A model generated the notes under the pieces. That model was given only the letters and a program-made list of their open reading frames with translations, was not told where the DNA came from and ran no database searches. DNA of 64,000 nt from Urmitella timonensis (GTDB taxonomy: Bacteria; Actinomycetota; Actinomycetes; Actinomycetales; Actinomycetaceae), in assembly GCA_900120415.1 (NCBI GenBank), contig FQLW01000006.1, forward strand, positions 434,001 to 498,000, in the 5' to 3' direction. Positions 7,344 through 14,442 of the stretch are shown here, in pieces. Positions within the stretch are counted from its first letter, which is position 1, and each line of letters starts with the position of its first letter. The position numbers and the translations under genes were made by a program.

Positions 7344-8978
7344 TTAGTGCCTATTCAAGAGTTTTCCCTTTCTACCTTGCCAATGGTTGATTAGCCACCG
7401 GTCATGGCTGGCTACAACTAGAGTTCCTGTCCACGCCTTCATGGCTTCTTCCAATGCTTGCATCGCCTGCAAATCCAGGTAGTTGGTGGGCTCATCAATT
7501 ATTAGCAAAGAGGGCGAGGCAGCCAGCGCTAACGCAATCTGGGCTCGCCGCTGGTTTCCGGCTGAAAGTTTCGGGATAGGATTAGTCCACAGGGACGGAT
7601 GGAGGACGCCTTTGCCGACCTCGCCAATACCATTTTCCCAAATGGGGCTAGTGAATCCGGGGTCGCCCTCCTGGGGAAGCTGCTGAGGAACCATTCCGAC
7701 CTTCCGCTCACCGGTGATACTACCGCTATTTTGCGTGCCCTCGGGTGGCTGCCCGCGATAAATCCAAGTCAAAAGGGTAGTTTTTCCAGAACCGTTAGTA
7801 CCAGTAATCAGCAGATGCTCACCATAAAACAAATCGAAACTGAGCACCGCCAAGCGACCGGCAACTGCGGCATTACGTGCAGCTACCGCTACTCCGGTGC
7901 GAGTTGCAGGTTGCTTAAATTTGAAAGTCAGCTCGTAGCTACGGGGTTTGCGTACTTCCTGGCCGCTAAGGCGTTCACCTCTTTTATCGTCATTTCGCAT
8001 TCGCCGCTGCGCGGTAGCAGCGGCGCGATCTGCAAAAAACTTTTTGGCTTTACCCTCAGCGCTAGCCAGGCGCACTCCCCCGCGAGCTATCTTGCTAGCT
8101 TCCTGACGGTGTTTTCTCAATAACCGTTTTTCGGCCTGCTGAGCTATATGTAAGTCACGGTGCTTACGGCGAGCATTTGTTTTCTCGGTTAAGTATTTCG
8201 AGTAAGTACCGGCGCAGCGATAAAGACCGGTTACCTGAGTGCTACCAGTAGCTTTAGCGAGTTCATTCCATACTTCTGCGTCCATATCGTAAATAACCGT
8301 GGCAGTATCCTCGATAAATGCTCGGTCGTGACTCGACATCAAAACTGCGCCTGTCCAGTTCTTCACGGTTTCTACTAGAAAACTGATGGCATCCTCGTCT
8401 AAATGATTGGTGGGTTCATCCAAAATCAACACCTGGGGCTTCATTATTAGCGTGACCGCCAGTTGCAGGCGCCCCCGCTCCCCCGGGGAGATACTGCTTA
8501 GACTGCGCTCACCTCCTGCCCCGGTGAGCTCCCTCAATCCCAGCCTCGCTAAAACTTCAGTGACCCGCGTCTGAAGCGACCAAATATCAAAACCGCTCAT
8601 TAAGGAAAGCAGCTGGTCATAGCTGCGCTCCGCCTGGACATTGCCCACACCTTTACCAAGTTCAGCCGTTGCATCTTCAAACTGGGTAGCGATATTTCGC
8701 AGAGGACGCAACGCGCAGTCCAGGTAATCTCTGGCGCTGCCCCGAAAATGTTCAATCGCCGGCACCTGGAAGAACTCACTATTTGCTCCCTCGATTTTGA
8801 CCTTGCCTTGTTCTGGCAAGAGAATCTGGGAGGCAATCCGAAGTAGGGTGGTTTTCCCGCAACCATTTCGACCAATTAGAAAGGCACGCTCCCCCTCCCC
8901 TACCTGCAAACTGATGTTTTCGAGCAGCGGTTTAGAGGAGTAGGAAAAAGAAATATTTTCGAGACTGATGACAGACAT
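7344..8978 (-). CDS. ABC-F family ATPase (ribosome-associated, possible antibiotic-resistance type)
   Basis: This 544-residue protein has two ABC domains in one chain and no membrane helices. Domain 1 has GRNGCGKTT (about residues 37-45), signature LSPGERGRL and LILDEPTNHLD. Domain 2 has GTNGSGKTT, signature LSAGNQRRAQ and LLIIDEPTNYLD. The linker between them (about residues 235-340) is very rich in Lys and Arg, as in the P-site tRNA-interaction motif of ABC-F factors. Members either tune translation (EttA/Uup) or protect ribosomes from macrolides, lincosamides or pleuromutilins. The stand-alone position and long leader favour the protection type, but this is not provable here. GGAG precedes the ATG at 8978. 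Confidence 0.88.
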   Translation of the reverse strand: MSVISLENISFSYSSKPLLENISLQVGEGERAFLIGRNGCGKTTLLRIASQILLPEQGKVKIEGANSEFFQVPAIEHFRGSARDYLDCALRPLRNIATQFEDATAELGKGVGNVQAERSYDQLLSLMSGFDIWSLQTRVTEVLARLGLRELTGAGGERSLSSISPGERGRLQLAVTLIMKPQVLILDEPTNHLDEDAISFLVETVKNWTGAVLMSSHDRAFIEDTATVIYDMDAEVWNELAKATGSTQVTGLYRCAGTYSKYLTEKTNARRKHRDLHIAQQAEKRLLRKHRQEASKIARGGVRLASAEGKAKKFFADRAAATAQRRMRNDDKRGERLSGQEVRKPRSYELTFKFKQPATRTGVAVAARNAAVAGRLAVLSFDLFYGEHLLITGTNGSGKTTLLTWIYRGQPPEGTQNSGSITGERKVGMVPQQLPQEGDPGFTSPIWENGIGEVGKGVLHPSLWTNPIPKLSAGNQRRAQIALALAASPSLLIIDEPTNYLDLQAMQALEEAMKAWTGTLVVASHDRWLINHWQGRKGKLLNRH

Positions 8979-9415
8979 AATAATCTCCAGGACGCAACGA
9001 TTAGGGGCAGCGTCTCAGCTGAGCTGAGCAGAGATTACAAAGTCATCGGAAGATAGCTCCTTGCTGCAATATTGGGTAAAGAACCGGCGTGTTACCTGCT
9101 TCGATTTTACCCAACTCCTTGCCGATTAGCTATAACTTCGCGCTCAAATTGACATGAGGCGCCACGTAGCTTACCCAAACCTGAATCCCATAGGACGCCC
9201 CCGCCTGCTCTAGCACTCCCTACTCGGTTTCAAAATATCTATGAATGGGCGGTAGGGGCAGCTCACCGTTCTTAGCTCCCACCCTGCCTTAAAACCGGAT
9301 TTTCACCCTTTTGGGTGTAAACAAGCTCATAGCTTCTCGCTATCTTGATAATACGGGCTTTCTTAAGTAGCTAGACCGGAGATATAAAAAGCGACCTATT
9401 TTCCAAGGAGTTATC
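8979..9415. promoter_or_regulatory. divergent regulatory region with possible ABC-F leader
   Basis: This 437-base gap is shared by the ABC-F gene (minus) and the envelope-stress operon (plus). On the minus strand a three-codon frame M-T-L-stop (9046 down to 9035) is preceded by AAGGAG (9062-9057) at ten bases, a plausible attenuation leader peptide for the ABC-F gene. An inverted repeat TTGGGTAAA/TTTACCCAA lies at 9072-9080 and 9106-9114. On the plus side the CACCC-TTTT-GGGTG element (9299-9319) and a GATAAT -10 (9347-9352) precede the gene at 9416. Confidence 0.45.
9299..9319 (+). promoter_or_regulatory. putative operator, copy 1 of a 21-bp element
   Basis: The core is CACCC-TTTT-GGGTG, an inverted repeat. 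The whole 21-bp element matches the one at 18509-18529 at 20 of 21 positions. It lies 28 bases upstream of a likely -10 (GATAAT at 9347-9352), which would suit an activator binding near the -35 region of the promoter for the gene at 9416. The response regulator encoded at 13.7 kb is the obvious candidate binder, by inference only. Confidence 0.6.
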
Positions 9416-9859
9416 ATGACTGGCCAACCAATTCCTCCGAATATGAACGCATCTGGCGCGAACCTTAGCGCCTCTAACCCAGCAAATATGCCCCCCGTAA
9501 ACTGTTACGTACCCCCAGCCCCGGCGGTCGTTGTAAAGAAGAAGATGGCGTTTATAGCTTTAGGATTGACTATTGCGGCCTCTATCTTGATAATCCTGGG
9601 CTATGTTCTAGCAGCTAAAATGGGAGCTAGCGCCATCTCCAACCTCGATTTCTCCGCAGCTCAGGCTGCCGACACCAAACGAATACTGTTCTTGGCGGTG
9701 GCTTCTATCCTCAACCTGGTGGCATTCATTCTGGGATTAATCGCCCTGATTAAATCCCGCCCCAAGACCATGCCGCTAATCGTTTTCTTGGTAGTGATAT
9801 TTCTACCCTCTATCGCTATGGCGATTGGCAACGCGATTCAAAACAGCATTATCTCCTGA
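9416..9859 (+). CDS. Pro-rich membrane protein (hypothetical)
   Basis: This 147-residue protein has an N-terminal 40 residues rich in Pro, Asn and Ala that are probably cytoplasmic and disordered. Three membrane helices follow (about residues 45-67, 90-112 and 118-138). The layout resembles small DUF4190-like proteins, but I cannot name it. AAGGAG lies eight bases before the ATG. It opens the SPFH/zinc-ribbon/TPM cluster, and the shared 21-bp element sits about 97 bases upstream. A strong hairpin (9871-9904) separates it from the next gene. Confidence 0.7.
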   Translation: MTGQPIPPNMNASGANLSASNPANMPPVNCYVPPAPAVVVKKKMAFIALGLTIAASILIILGYVLAAKMGASAISNLDFSAAQAADTKRILFLAVASILNLVAFILGLIALIKSRPKTMPLIVFLVVIFLPSIAMAIGNAIQNSIIS

Positions 9860-9870
9860 AACTTGCGAGT

Positions 9871-9904
9871 ATTTTCCCTGTTAAACTCATAAAACAGGGA
9901 AAAT
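9871..9904. terminator. perfect 12-bp hairpin
   Basis: Arms ATTTTCCCTGTT and AACAGGGAAAAT pair perfectly around a ten-base loop. The A/T ends provide a U-rich 3' side in either direction. It sits 11 bases after the stop of the gene at 9416 and may terminate or attenuate transcription into the SPFH gene. Confidence 0.65.
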
Positions 9905-9943
9905 GGAATAGCAGTTTTATTCATTTCGATAAGGAAAAATACC

Positions 9944-11161
9944 ATGGGATTATTTCAAGCAGTTTCCGGGGCTATTGGTGGCGCGCTACAAGATCAATGG
10001 CTAGATGCTATTAGCGCTCAAGATATGGGCGAAGGCATCGTATTTGTGCGCGGGCAGCAAATACGAGGTAATAACACCGGCACTGGGGCAATCATTTCTG
10101 ATGGCTCTAAAATCTTGGTTTACGACAAGCAAGCTATGCTGATTACCGACTCCGGCAAAATTGTTGATGTTTCAACTGAACCGGGGGCTTACACCTACAG
10201 TTCCAGCACTGCGCCCTCTATATTTACGGGTGATTTTAAGGGCGCATTAAAAGACACCTGGGAACGGTTTAAGTTCGGGGGCGCGCCCTCGGGGCAACAA
10301 AAAGCATTTTTTGTAAACCTTCAGGAAATCAAGGGCATTAAATTTGGCACCCCGAATGCGGTTCAATATTTCGATAATTTTTATAATGCAGAACTATTTT
10401 TAAGGGCGCATGGAACCTATTCTATCCGGATAGTTGATCCCATTAAGTTTTATATGGAAGCTATCCCTCGGGATGCTGAACGGGTACATATTGACGATAT
10501 TAAGGAACAGTATCAAGCAGAATTCCTGGAAGCTTTTTCCGTAGCCCTAAATAAAATGAGTTTGGACGGGATTCGCATCTCTCAGGTGCAATCTCATATG
10601 ACCGAATTATCACGCTATATGCGTAGCGTTCTTGACGAAGAATGGGCAGACCAGCGTGGTATTGAGGTGCAAGCCGTAGGTATCGCCTCTATCTCCTACG
10701 ATGAGCAGTCGCGCAAGATGATTGATATGCGCAACCAGGGCGCTATGCTGCAAGACCCCTCTATCCGCGAAGGGTTTGTACAAGGCGCGGTCGGTACCGG
10801 TATTCAAAATGCTGGTTCTAATCCTGCCGGTGCTGGTATGGCAATGATGGGGGTAGGCATGGGCATGAACGCGGCCGGAGGTTTTATGCAGGCCGCCTCC
10901 GCCTCTAATCAATCCCAAATGGCTTCCCAGGAAAAGTTCAATCAGCAATCCAGCGCAGCTAATAGTTTTACCGGGGGAAATAACACTGGCAATGCTTGGG
11001 ATTGCCAGTGCGGAGCCAAAAACAGTGGCAAGTTTTGTTCTAACTGCGGTCAACCCCAGCCAGCCGCCCCTACTCCCGGGGGATTCTGTTCTAACTGTGG
11101 TAACCGGTTAGGCGACCCGAAACCGAAATTCTGTCCTCAATGCGGTAATCCGGTTGCTTAA
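9944..11161 (+). CDS. SPFH-domain protein with C-terminal zinc ribbons (YdjI-like)
   Basis: This 405-residue protein has an SPFH (band 7-like, formerly 'virion core') domain over about residues 30-265, then a Gly/Met/Ala-rich stretch (about 278-325). Two zinc ribbons follow: C-x-C plus CSNCG (about 352-370) and CSNCG plus CPQCG (about 382-402). There is no signal peptide or clear membrane helix, so it is a peripheral scaffold. In Bacillus subtilis YdjI is the SPFH member of the YdjGHI membrane complex that recruits the PspA-like YdjF. Here the other two partners follow directly. AAGGAAAAAT precedes the ATG at 9944. Confidence 0.82.
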   Translation: MGLFQAVSGAIGGALQDQWLDAISAQDMGEGIVFVRGQQIRGNNTGTGAIISDGSKILVYDKQAMLITDSGKIVDVSTEPGAYTYSSSTAPSIFTGDFKGALKDTWERFKFGGAPSGQQKAFFVNLQEIKGIKFGTPNAVQYFDNFYNAELFLRAHGTYSIRIVDPIKFYMEAIPRDAERVHIDDIKEQYQAEFLEAFSVALNKMSLDGIRISQVQSHMTELSRYMRSVLDEEWADQRGIEVQAVGIASISYDEQSRKMIDMRNQGAMLQDPSIREGFVQGAVGTGIQNAGSNPAGAGMAMMGVGMGMNAAGGFMQAASASNQSQMASQEKFNQQSSAANSFTGGNNTGNAWDCQCGAKNSGKFCSNCGQPQPAAPTPGGFCSNCGNRLGDPKPKFCPQCGNPVA

Positions 11162-11164
11162 CTC

Positions 11165-11205
11165 AGCTGGGTCTGGGGGCTTGGAAAAAGCACCCAGACC
11201 CAGCT
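11165..11205 (+). terminator. 13-bp hairpin after the SPFH gene
   Basis: AGCTGGGTCTGGG pairs with CCCAGACCCAGCT across a 15-base loop and is followed by TTTAA. It lies immediately after the stop at 11161 and 56 bases before the next start, so it probably lowers readthrough to the downstream genes. Confidence 0.6.
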
Positions 11206-11260
11206 TTAACTGCTGGCAACCAGGATTTATAGGCGTTAAAACAATGGAAGGAGATAAGTC

Positions 11261-12475
11261 GTGAGCGATGTGCAATTAAAATGTCCGGCTTGTGGGGCTC
11301 CCATCAATTTTGATGTGCCCAGTGGCAGAATGAAATGCAACTATTGCAGCGCCACCTTTTCTGTTCAGGAAGTAAACCAGTTTAACGGCATCAACGCCGC
11401 TAATCAGGAGCTTGAAAGTGCGCGTCAAGCCCAAAAAACTAATAATCAAAGCGAAACCGAACTTAATGCTGCGGGCGGCGGCGCAGAAAATATCGACACC
11501 TCCAGCCCGCAAACCACTTCCTCTTTACCGCCTGAGACACCAGGATGGGTTGAACCTGACCCGACCTATCTTGATGAAGCTACCGGGGAAAAAATGGCGC
11601 AGTTCGAGTGCGGTTCCTGTGGGGGTGAAATCATTGGACCAGCCGATATGGTCAGTACCAAATGCCCCTGGTGTAACAATAACTTCGTGGCTACCGGGCA
11701 GCTTACCCGCACTCGGGTTCCCGATAGGATGATTCCTTTTGGAATGACCAAGGAGCAGGCTTTGGCAGCTTTTAAACAGCAAGCTGCCGGCTTAAAGCTG
11801 ATTCCTAACGCATTCAAGCAGGTTAGCGTTAATGACATTCAGGGGGTTTATGTCCCCTATTGGCTCTACGATGCGTCCGTTGCGGGAGCGGCAACTTTTG
11901 AATGTGAACGCACCAGCAGCTGGTCAGATTCGGACTACACCTATACCGAGCATGATGTTTATAGCGTTTCTCGCAATGCCAATGTCGCCTACCTGGATGT
12001 CCCGGTTTCTGGAACCAGTAAGGTAACGGCGGAGCTTACAGAAGCTATAGAGCCTTTTGATTACTCGACTTCGGTAGCATTTTCCCCCGCCTATTTGACA
12101 GGATTCGTGACCAATAAATATGACGTTGAGGCAGAGACAGCTAATCCGAGAGCATTGGAGCGTATGCGAAAATCTGCCGAAGATGTTCTTCGGAACTCGG
12201 TTAGCGGTTATGACAGCATCCAGATGACCAGCTCAAATATCGAACCCAGCTTCGGGGAACTCGAATATGTATTTTTACCATTGTGGCTGCTAAATGTCAG
12301 TTTCGCCGGTCAGAACTACAACTACGCCATGAATGGACAAACCGGCAAATTCGTGGGTACTTTCCCGGTTTCTAAAGCAAAATACTGGGGCGGTCTATTA
12401 GGGATTGCAACTGCTCTAACCGTGGCATTGGGTGCGGTTTTTATTCCTTTCCTAGCACCTTGGTTACTCAATTAG
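11261..12475 (+). CDS. zinc-ribbon membrane-associated protein (YdjG-like)
   Basis: This 404-residue protein starts with a TFIIB-type zinc ribbon (CPACG at residues 8-12, CNYC at about 27-30). A polar linker follows, then a second ribbon (CGSCGG and CPWCNNNF, about 117-140) and a beta-rich domain that ends in a single C-terminal membrane helix (about 378-402). Tail-anchored topology would leave the zinc ribbons in the cytoplasm. This is the layout of YdjG in the B. subtilis ydjFGHI operon. AAGGAGATAAG precedes a GTG at 11261. The next gene starts 7 bases after its stop, so the two are cotranscribed. Confidence 0.78.
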   Translation: MSDVQLKCPACGAPINFDVPSGRMKCNYCSATFSVQEVNQFNGINAANQELESARQAQKTNNQSETELNAAGGGAENIDTSSPQTTSSLPPETPGWVEPDPTYLDEATGEKMAQFECGSCGGEIIGPADMVSTKCPWCNNNFVATGQLTRTRVPDRMIPFGMTKEQALAAFKQQAAGLKLIPNAFKQVSVNDIQGVYVPYWLYDASVAGAATFECERTSSWSDSDYTYTEHDVYSVSRNANVAYLDVPVSGTSKVTAELTEAIEPFDYSTSVAFSPAYLTGFVTNKYDVEAETANPRALERMRKSAEDVLRNSVSGYDSIQMTSSNIEPSFGELEYVFLPLWLLNVSFAGQNYNYAMNGQTGKFVGTFPVSKAKYWGGLLGIATALTVALGAVFIPFLAPWLLN

Positions 12476-12482
12476 GGGGCGA

Positions 12483-13463
12483 ATGATGAAAAATATAAAA
12501 AAAGTTTTTTACACTCTATTGGCGGCATCTTTATTAGCTTTTCCCATCACCCTCAGCGTGAGCGCACCCGCTTTAGCCAGTGAAGCTACTGGAGCCCACA
12601 GTGTGCTAGCAGCTCACTCTACGTGGCATTCAAGTACCCCGGCTAGCGCCGAGGGTTTCACTGACATCACCGAGTTCCCCTCCGGACAAGAGGTTCCCTA
12701 TGTGGGCGGTCAAAAAGATGTTGATTCCGCCGCCCCCTTTATTCGTGATCACGCTAAAATTTTTAGCCAAGATAACTATCCTGAATGGGAAAAGCAGCTT
12801 CGCGCCCTCGCCACTAAATACGGTATTGCTCCCTATGTGGTGACGGTAAACAGTTTCCAGCACTCATCCCCCGAACAGTGGGGAGCCAACTATTACGCTG
12901 CCAATCAGCTTGGGTTAAACCAGAAAACCGCAGATGGGGTAATTATGGTAATTAACCCAACTACCCGGGATTTATGGTTTTTGGGGCATGGTAAGGGCGA
13001 GGAAGCATTTACCCCCTACGGGATAGATAAACTCTACGATCACGTTAAGAAGCCTCTTGGCGACGATGATTGGGACGAGGGTTTTCAGGTGTATCTGCGT
13101 GAAATCAGCGATTATTTACAGCAGTGGAAAGCTGGCACTCCTTACAGTAAGGATCACCCGATTCCCCACCGGATGACTTTAAAATCTACTTTGGCGGGAG
13201 CCGGGGGTGCGGCCGGGATTGGTGTCATTAGCGGATTGTCGATTATGGGTTCTCTTAAACGTAAACACCATAGCGCCCAGCTTCAGGCTGGGGCTGCCAA
13301 CTATATTGTCCCTGGCTCTAATCAAATCACCGGGAGTAATGAAGTATTCGTCAGGTCTTATACCACCCAGGTAGCAATTCCGAAGAGTGACGACAGTTCT
13401 TCTTCTAGCGGTTCTTATAGTTCGGGGGGCACTTCCTATAGTTCCGGAGGAGGAAAGTTCTAA
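12483..13463 (+). CDS. TPM-domain membrane protein (YgcG/YdjH-like)
   Basis: This 326-residue protein has a signal peptide (about residues 1-32, ending ALA-SEA), then a TPM domain (about 85-215) with the typical IRDHAKIFS start and a GVIMVINP strand. A membrane helix follows (about 236-256). The Gly/Ser-rich tail (SSGGTSYSSGGG) is usual for YgcG-like proteins. The TPM domain is extracytoplasmic and has been linked to photosystem repair phosphatases and, in bacteria, to envelope stress. It starts 7 bases after the zinc-ribbon gene and completes a YdjI-YdjG-YdjH-like set. No PspA gene is nearby. Confidence 0.82.
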   Translation: MMKNIKKVFYTLLAASLLAFPITLSVSAPALASEATGAHSVLAAHSTWHSSTPASAEGFTDITEFPSGQEVPYVGGQKDVDSAAPFIRDHAKIFSQDNYPEWEKQLRALATKYGIAPYVVTVNSFQHSSPEQWGANYYAANQLGLNQKTADGVIMVINPTTRDLWFLGHGKGEEAFTPYGIDKLYDHVKKPLGDDDWDEGFQVYLREISDYLQQWKAGTPYSKDHPIPHRMTLKSTLAGAGGAAGIGVISGLSIMGSLKRKHHSAQLQAGAANYIVPGSNQITGSNEVFVRSYTTQVAIPKSDDSSSSSGSYSSGGTSYSSGGGKF

Positions 13464-13466
13464 AGG

Positions 13467-13513
13467 CTGGCTGCGCTATTTCACTTCCACGAAGGGCGCA
13501 GCCAGTTTTATTT
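13467..13513 (+). terminator. intrinsic terminator
   Basis: CTGGCTGCGC pairs perfectly with GCGCAGCCAG (13496-13505) and is followed by TTTTATTT. It lies just after the stop of the TPM gene at 13463. It closes the SPFH/zinc-ribbon/TPM operon and separates it from the two-component genes. Confidence 0.85.
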
Positions 13514-13587
13514 AGAGGAGCTACTGCCAGGCATTTTGCTTTTATCTAACTTGAGCTGTTTGCACCGATAGAAATTCCTGACCTATG

Positions 13588-13607
13588 AAAACTAGAGGGC
13601 TAGTTTT
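13588..13607. promoter_or_regulatory. inverted repeat upstream of the response regulator gene
   Basis: AAAACTA and TAGTTTT flank GAGGGC in a perfect seven-base inverted repeat, 66 bases before the GTG at 13673. TAAATA at about 13620 could be a -10. The position suits an autoregulatory operator, but the sequence differs from the 21-bp element at 9299 and 18509. Confidence 0.4.
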
Positions 13608-13672
13608 GGTAAACTTTGCGTAAATAGGAACAGTAACTCTCTCCATTGATGAGGGGCTCTGGAGGAAATACC

Positions 13673-14311
13673 GTGAAGCGGATAACTATTGTTGAGGATC
13701 AAACTATTTTGCTGGATTCTTTGGCATCAGCCATTGATTCCGAAGCAGATTTTATGGTGGTGGATAAACTCACTAATGCCGCCGATATTCACCGCTCTTT
13801 ACGTTTACATCCTGCGGATTTGGTTTTAATGGATGTGGTTACCGAGAACTCTTCCGGTTTGAAGGAATCCGCAAAGCTGAAAGCAGAACACCCTAACCTA
13901 AAAGTGGTGGTATTTACGGCCATGCCTGATGCTTCTTTCCTTAAAGAAGCTAAGGCAGCCAAAGTTGATGCTTTTACCTATAAAAATATCTCGACCTCGG
14001 ATTTGCTCTCTCTTTTACGGGCGAGCGCTGAAGGTGAGAGCCATTTCCCGGATTCTTTATCTAGTCCTGGTTTTGGAGCTAACCAGTTTAATGAACGCGA
14101 AATGCAGGTATTACGTTTGGTTTGCGCCGGGTATCCCCGTAAAGAAATCGCTAAGAAAATGTTTTTAAGTGAAAATACCATAAAGTCGTATATTTCCCAG
14201 CTATTAACAAAAAGCGGTTATACTTCGGTAGCTCGACTGGCTTTGTGGGCAGTTTCCAACGGCTATGTGGCGTTCCAAGAAAATCGGTCTAATCCCCATT
14301 GTAATCAGTAA
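13673..14311 (+). CDS. LuxR/NarL-type response regulator
   Basis: The start is the GTG at 13673, preceded by GGAGG at seven bases. It gives V-K-R-I-T-I-V-E-D-Q, the normal receiver opening. A longer frame from 13646 adds nine unlikely residues. The 212-residue product has a receiver with the acidic pair E-D, the phospho-acceptor Asp in LVLMDVV (about residue 50), Thr in VVFTAMP and Lys in FTYKN. A C-terminal LuxR helix-turn-helix follows (FNEREMQVLRLVCAGY, then KEIAKKMFLSENTIKSY). It would be phosphorylated by the kinase encoded at 17.0 kb. It is the likely controller of the neighbouring envelope genes. Confidence 0.92.
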   Translation: MKRITIVEDQTILLDSLASAIDSEADFMVVDKLTNAADIHRSLRLHPADLVLMDVVTENSSGLKESAKLKAEHPNLKVVVFTAMPDASFLKEAKAAKVDAFTYKNISTSDLLSLLRASAEGESHFPDSLSSPGFGANQFNEREMQVLRLVCAGYPRKEIAKKMFLSENTIKSYISQLLTKSGYTSVARLALWAVSNGYVAFQENRSNPHCNQ

Positions 14312-14327
14312 GTTTTTTCCCATGACT

Positions 14328-14337
14328 CCCCCCCCCC
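14328..14337 (+). repeat. poly-C tract (10 C), candidate phase-variation switch
   Basis: Ten consecutive C residues follow ATG-ACT at 14322. With ten, that frame hits TAA at 14343. With nine (or twelve) C, ATG 14322 runs without a stop into the sensor frame that ends at 17007 and supplies its missing N-terminus. The ATG lies ten bases after the response regulator stop, a position suited to translational coupling. Confidence 0.85.
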
Positions 14338-14442
14338 GTTTCTAATTCCGCTCCCAACAGATTCCCCAGTTCTCCGGCGGTAGAATCTGTTGGTAGAACC
14401 TGGAAACAAGACTGGCTAGCCCATCTGCTTTTCTCCCTGGTT

